Assembly (NCBI GenBank): GCA_041300865.1
Contig: JBFYTF010000382.1
Location: 1-6,278, forward strand
Direction: 5' to 3'
Length of the DNA stretch: 6,278 nucleotides
Source: JAAYZQ01 sp041300865
Lineage (GTDB): Bacteria; Chloroflexota; Anaerolineae; JAAYZQ01
The notes under the pieces were generated by a model that searched no databases, was not told the origin of the DNA, and worked only from the letters and a program-made list of their open reading frames with translations. A program made the translations under genes and the position numbers. Shown here one piece after another: positions 6,161 through 6,278 of this stretch (its first letter is position 1; each line of letters starts with the position of its first letter).

Positions 6161-6278
6161 CAGGAGCTGCCTCCCTGAACCACTTGCAGACGCGGAACGA
6201 GAGGTGGATCACGCCCGGCGATTGGCTCTCACGGATCGTTTCCAGCTCGACGGGCTCGATGCCCAAGTACTCGAACAG
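6150..6278 (-). CDS. C-terminal end of an unrecognised gene (partial, runs off the window)
   Basis: Reading inward from the right edge on the minus strand, one frame stays open for 42 codons and ends at TAG (6152-6150); the other two frames on that strand stop earlier. The visible sequence begins LFEYLGIEPVELETIRESQS and continues PGVIHLSFRVCKWF, ending in GGS. It alternates charged and hydrophobic residues as in a folded alpha/beta protein tail. It runs in the same direction as the DinB-type gene, overlaps its start by 11 bases, and contains its ribosome binding site, as expected of an operon partner. I do not recognise the family from this fragment, and the start lies outside the window. 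Confidence 0.6.
   Translation of the reverse strand: MFEYLGIEPVELETIRESQSPGVIHLSFRVCKWFREAAPGGS
6170..6175 (-). promoter_or_regulatory. Ribosome binding site for the GTG start of the DinB-type gene
   Basis: On the minus strand GGGAGG is nine bases before the GTG at 6160 and lies inside the end of the upstream partial gene. It supports that unusual start and the overlap. Confidence 0.55.

Noticed and set aside
5690..6178. Plus-strand open frame opposite the DinB-type gene
   Set aside because: The minus-strand reading has the DinB hallmark residues and a good ribosome binding site; this one has neither.

Overview
The window looks like chromosomal DNA from a GC-rich bacterium, most likely a member of the Chloroflexota (Anaerolineae or a relative). 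The best clue is the solute-binding protein. Straight after its lipoprotein cysteine comes a Val/Glu/Thr/Lys linker with the repeated pattern VVEVTxVVEK followed by VVVTPTPAP. From memory, this linker style is characteristic of Chloroflexota binding proteins. No rRNA or housekeeping marker is present, so the assignment is an inference.

Plus strand, 45-3355: a three-gene carbohydrate-type ABC importer in the order binding protein, MalF-like permease, MalG-like permease. The binding protein captures solute outside the membrane and the two permeases form the channel. No nucleotide-binding (MalK/UgpC-type) subunit is in the window. Either it lies outside or a shared ATPase elsewhere drives the importer. 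A strong 14-bp hairpin (1485-1521) sits between the binding protein gene and the first permease gene, where differential expression of the binding protein is often set. The two permease genes are translationally linked: a GGAG site overlapping the end of the first serves the second.

Plus strand, 3413-5383: a complete heavy-metal P1B-type ATPase with a CPC metal-binding motif, the full catalytic set (TGES, DKTGT, HP, GDGVND), eight predicted membrane segments and no N-terminal HMA domain. Its last membrane segment carries a His-Glu pair, a combination with CPC that does not fit the textbook P1B-1 or P1B-2 groups, so the metal is left open. It starts 57 bases after the permease gene with no convincing terminator between, so co-transcription is possible although the functions look unrelated.

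Bases 5384-5453 are a short convergent gap with no clear terminator. Minus strand, 6278 to 5454: a tight three-gene run transcribed toward the ATPase. It holds the last 42 codons of an unrecognised gene (running off the window), a DinB-fold protein of the ClbS/DfsB type with the His triad, and a 73-residue helix-hairpin-helix protein resembling the C-terminal domain of RNA polymerase alpha. Each overlaps the next by 11 and 4 bases respectively.

The window contains no RNA gene, CRISPR array, insertion sequence or attachment site that I can support. I found no clear evidence of a wholly new system. The items most worth a second look are the inter-gene hairpin, the metal-site signature of the ATPase, and the overlapping DinB/helix-hairpin-helix pair.
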